A DNA stretch of 39,539 bases from Desulfuromonas sp. (GTDB lineage Bacteria > Desulfobacterota > Desulfuromonadia > Desulfuromonadales > UBA2294), in assembly GCA_002868925.1 (NCBI GenBank), contig PKTZ01000106.1, positions 1 to 39,539 of the forward strand, given 5' to 3'. The stretch's first letter is position 1, and each line of letters starts with the position of its first letter. The notes beneath the pieces were generated by a model, which worked only from the letters and a program-made list of their open reading frames with translations, ran no database searches and had not been told where the DNA came from. The position numbers were made by a program, and so were the translations under genes. Below, piece by piece: positions 37,444 to 39,539 of the stretch.

Positions 37444-39348
37444 ATGCTCAAGAATCTTAAGATCTATTATCTGTTCGTATCGCTTCCGTACATCATGCTG
37501 ATGATCGGGGCGACTATTTTCTGGGGCCCGATTGAAGGGACCCTTGACCGCAACCCCCATCCCCAGATCAACTACACCATCTTCGTTATCATCATCGGTG
37601 GCGGGCTAATTGTCCTCCTCAACGCTCGCCGTCTGATGCGTGAAGCGAAGGTTCTGGTTGAGTTTTCCAAAGCGGTGCACGCCAAGACCGATATCGAAAG
37701 TCTGAAGGAGTTGGCCAACAGCTACACCTGCGATATCGCCTGCCTGCTGCAGATGATAGCCTCCTCCTCAGATCGCTCTATCTCCCACCAGGAGCAGGCG
37801 GCCCTCGAGCATGAAACCGAAAACGTCCACAGTCGCCTCAATCGACGCAATGCTCTGCCGTCGTATCTCACCGGCCTGCTGGTCGGCATGGGCCTGCTCG
37901 GTACCTTCATCGGCCTGCTCGCTACCCTGGGCGACATCGGCGCCCTGATCGGTAGCTTCTCAGATCTCGACATGAGCGCGGCCGATCCGATCGTGGTCTT
38001 CAGTAACATGATCGAGAAGATGAAGGCGCCGATGGCGTCGATGGCAATCGCCTTCTCGGCGTCGATGTTCGGTCTGCTCGGGTCGATTATCCTCGGCCTG
38101 ATGATGGTCGGGATCAAGCGTTTCCAGGGCGATATCTTCTCCGTGCTCAGTTCCGAAGTGGCACGCCACATCGAGGTTGCCCTGTCATTCGAGAGCATCT
38201 CTTTCCGTGGCGAGGGCGATGCCGTCGGTTGTTACGAACAGGGGTCTGAGCTGACCTCCAAGGTGCTGCTGAGGATCGAGGAGCGCCTTACCGAGGCGGC
38301 CCGCATCCGGCAGCGTGCCCTCTCTACCGAGATCGATGATTTCAAGAAGCAGCGCTCCGATATGCTCACCGCCCTGAAAGAACAAACCGATGCAAACAAT
38401 GCATTCCGTGGTGAAATGCAGCAGTTGGTGACACAACTCGGCAACGTGTTTAAGGTCATGGAAAAGGGTTCGGGCGAACTGACCTCGCAGCTTTCCGAGC
38501 TGACCGTGCAGATGGCCGGCAACGCCAAGGAGTCACACAAGCTGCTCGCCACCCAGGCCGAAGAACAGAAGAAACTGCGCGACACCATCGATTCGTACAA
38601 CATCGAAGAGCGGCTCGCCGAATCGGCCCGCAGTCAGCAGCGGATGCTCACCTCGATGCTGGAAGACTTCGAAAACCAACGAAATGAGATGCTTAGCGCC
38701 CTTAACGACCAGACCGAGACCGGCAACAACCTGCACAACCAGTTGCAGCAGGTCGGCGGTCAGCTCGGTGAGCTTTCCGAACTGCTGGCGAAGGGGAACA
38801 GCGAAGTTTCGTCCCAGCTTTCCGAGTTAACCGTGCAGATGGCGACCGACGCCAAGCAGGCGCAGTCTCTAATCAGCACTGCCAGCGGCAACGTCCGCGG
38901 CGAACTGCAGCAGCTCGGCACGAAGTTTGCTGAAAATATCACTACCCTCACCACGACCGTGGAGAAGGGAGATGGTGAAATCTGTGACCAGGTTGCCGAA
39001 CTGGCAAAGGATTCGGCGGAAACGTCCCGTCAGGCCCAGGTCCAGCAGGCCGATTTCATGGGGCGGCTGGTCGAGCAGATTGAAAAAGGCGACGGTGAAC
39101 TCGCAAGTCGGATTGCCGGTCTGCAGAAGGATGTCACTGACGAATCGAACCAGTCGGGGACACAGCGTGCCGAGATGCTGAAGAACCTCGCCGAGCAGGT
39201 CGAGGCGAACAGCAAGGCGCGCGCCGAACTGCAGAAAATAAGCGTTCAGCTCGGAACCATCGCCGGTCTCATCGAAAAAGGGAATGGCACTCTGGTTAGC
39301 AAGGTTTCCGAGCTGGCGGCTAGTATGAGCGAAGAAAATCAGGAATAG
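37444..39348 (+). CDS. MotA/TolQ/ExbB-like proton-channel protein with long repetitive coiled-coil C-terminus
   Basis: LPSYLTGLLVGMGLLGTFIGLLATLGDIGALIGSF...MASMAIAFSASMFGLLGSIILGLMMVG; about 350-aa hydrophilic repeat region. Confidence 0.82.
   Translation: MLKNLKIYYLFVSLPYIMLMIGATIFWGPIEGTLDRNPHPQINYTIFVIIIGGGLIVLLNARRLMREAKVLVEFSKAVHAKTDIESLKELANSYTCDIACLLQMIASSSDRSISHQEQAALEHETENVHSRLNRRNALPSYLTGLLVGMGLLGTFIGLLATLGDIGALIGSFSDLDMSAADPIVVFSNMIEKMKAPMASMAIAFSASMFGLLGSIILGLMMVGIKRFQGDIFSVLSSEVARHIEVALSFESISFRGEGDAVGCYEQGSELTSKVLLRIEERLTEAARIRQRALSTEIDDFKKQRSDMLTALKEQTDANNAFRGEMQQLVTQLGNVFKVMEKGSGELTSQLSELTVQMAGNAKESHKLLATQAEEQKKLRDTIDSYNIEERLAESARSQQRMLTSMLEDFENQRNEMLSALNDQTETGNNLHNQLQQVGGQLGELSELLAKGNSEVSSQLSELTVQMATDAKQAQSLISTASGNVRGELQQLGTKFAENITTLTTTVEKGDGEICDQVAELAKDSAETSRQAQVQQADFMGRLVEQIEKGDGELASRIAGLQKDVTDESNQSGTQRAEMLKNLAEQVEANSKARAELQKISVQLGTIAGLIEKGNGTLVSKVSELAASMSEENQE
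38272..39330 (+). repeat. Internal approx. 109-aa protein repeats in the MotA/TolQ-like ORF
   Basis: EERLTEAARIRQRALSTEIDDFKKQRSDMLTALKEQTD... (from 38278) and EERLAESARSQQRMLTSMLEDFENQRNEMLSALNDQTE... (from 38605), 327 nt apart, then more degenerate copies. Confidence 0.75.
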
Positions 39349-39473
39349 CAGTAGCTTCCCGCCATAACGACGGGTCAAGAAGGATCGGTGTTTTTTCCAA
39401 CGCCGCTCGGTTGAAGATGGTTTGTGTTTTCGTCTTCTAGCGAGGGCAGAGGGAAGCAAAAGCGGAGGTTGAT

Positions 39474-39539
39474 ATGGCTGACAAGACCGAAATTACCAAA
39501 AACGGGCCCGAGCAGGGGCAACAGGTTGAGCGTGCAATA
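39474..39539 (+). CDS. Start of a further ORF, truncated by window end
   Basis: ATG at 39474 after GCGGAGG; MADKTEITKNGPEQGQQVERAI, open to the window end. Confidence 0.55.
   Translation, partial: MADKTEITKNGPEQGQQVERAI

Overview
The window is dominated by one large, tightly packed, mostly plus-strand biosynthetic locus (about 0.5-29.0 kb). It combines the hallmarks of an aryl-polyene/flexirubin-type type II PKS/FAS pathway with ladderane-cluster-like enzymes. The aryl-polyene-type genes are: aromatic amino-acid ammonia-lyase with MIO motif, PaaK-like adenylating ligase, ketosynthases with degenerate chain-length-factor-like partners, three ACPs, FabG, hotdog dehydratases and thioesterase, LolA-like, MMPL and DUF3261-like proteins, GT2-DUF2062 and acyltransferases. 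The ladderane-like enzymes are a CrtI-like FAD oxidoreductase and three consecutive B12-binding-type radical SAM proteins. The 3' end carries a PagL-like protein, a BtrH-N-like acyltransferase candidate, an ABC exporter, a further ACP and a duplicated-repeat periplasmic protein. A convergent minus-strand pair follows (KSIII and a fourth radical SAM protein). The locus starts right after the 3' end of a tRNA (probably Arg-ACG) plus terminator. A degraded tRNA-3'-end/terminator look-alike sits at about 33.23 kb between divergent genes, suggesting a possible island boundary. The last 6 kb is a type I secretion locus (TolC, HlyD) interleaved with MotB-like and MotA/TolQ-like proteins, and the start of another ORF runs off the window. 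All function calls come from reading motifs in the translations; no database search was run.
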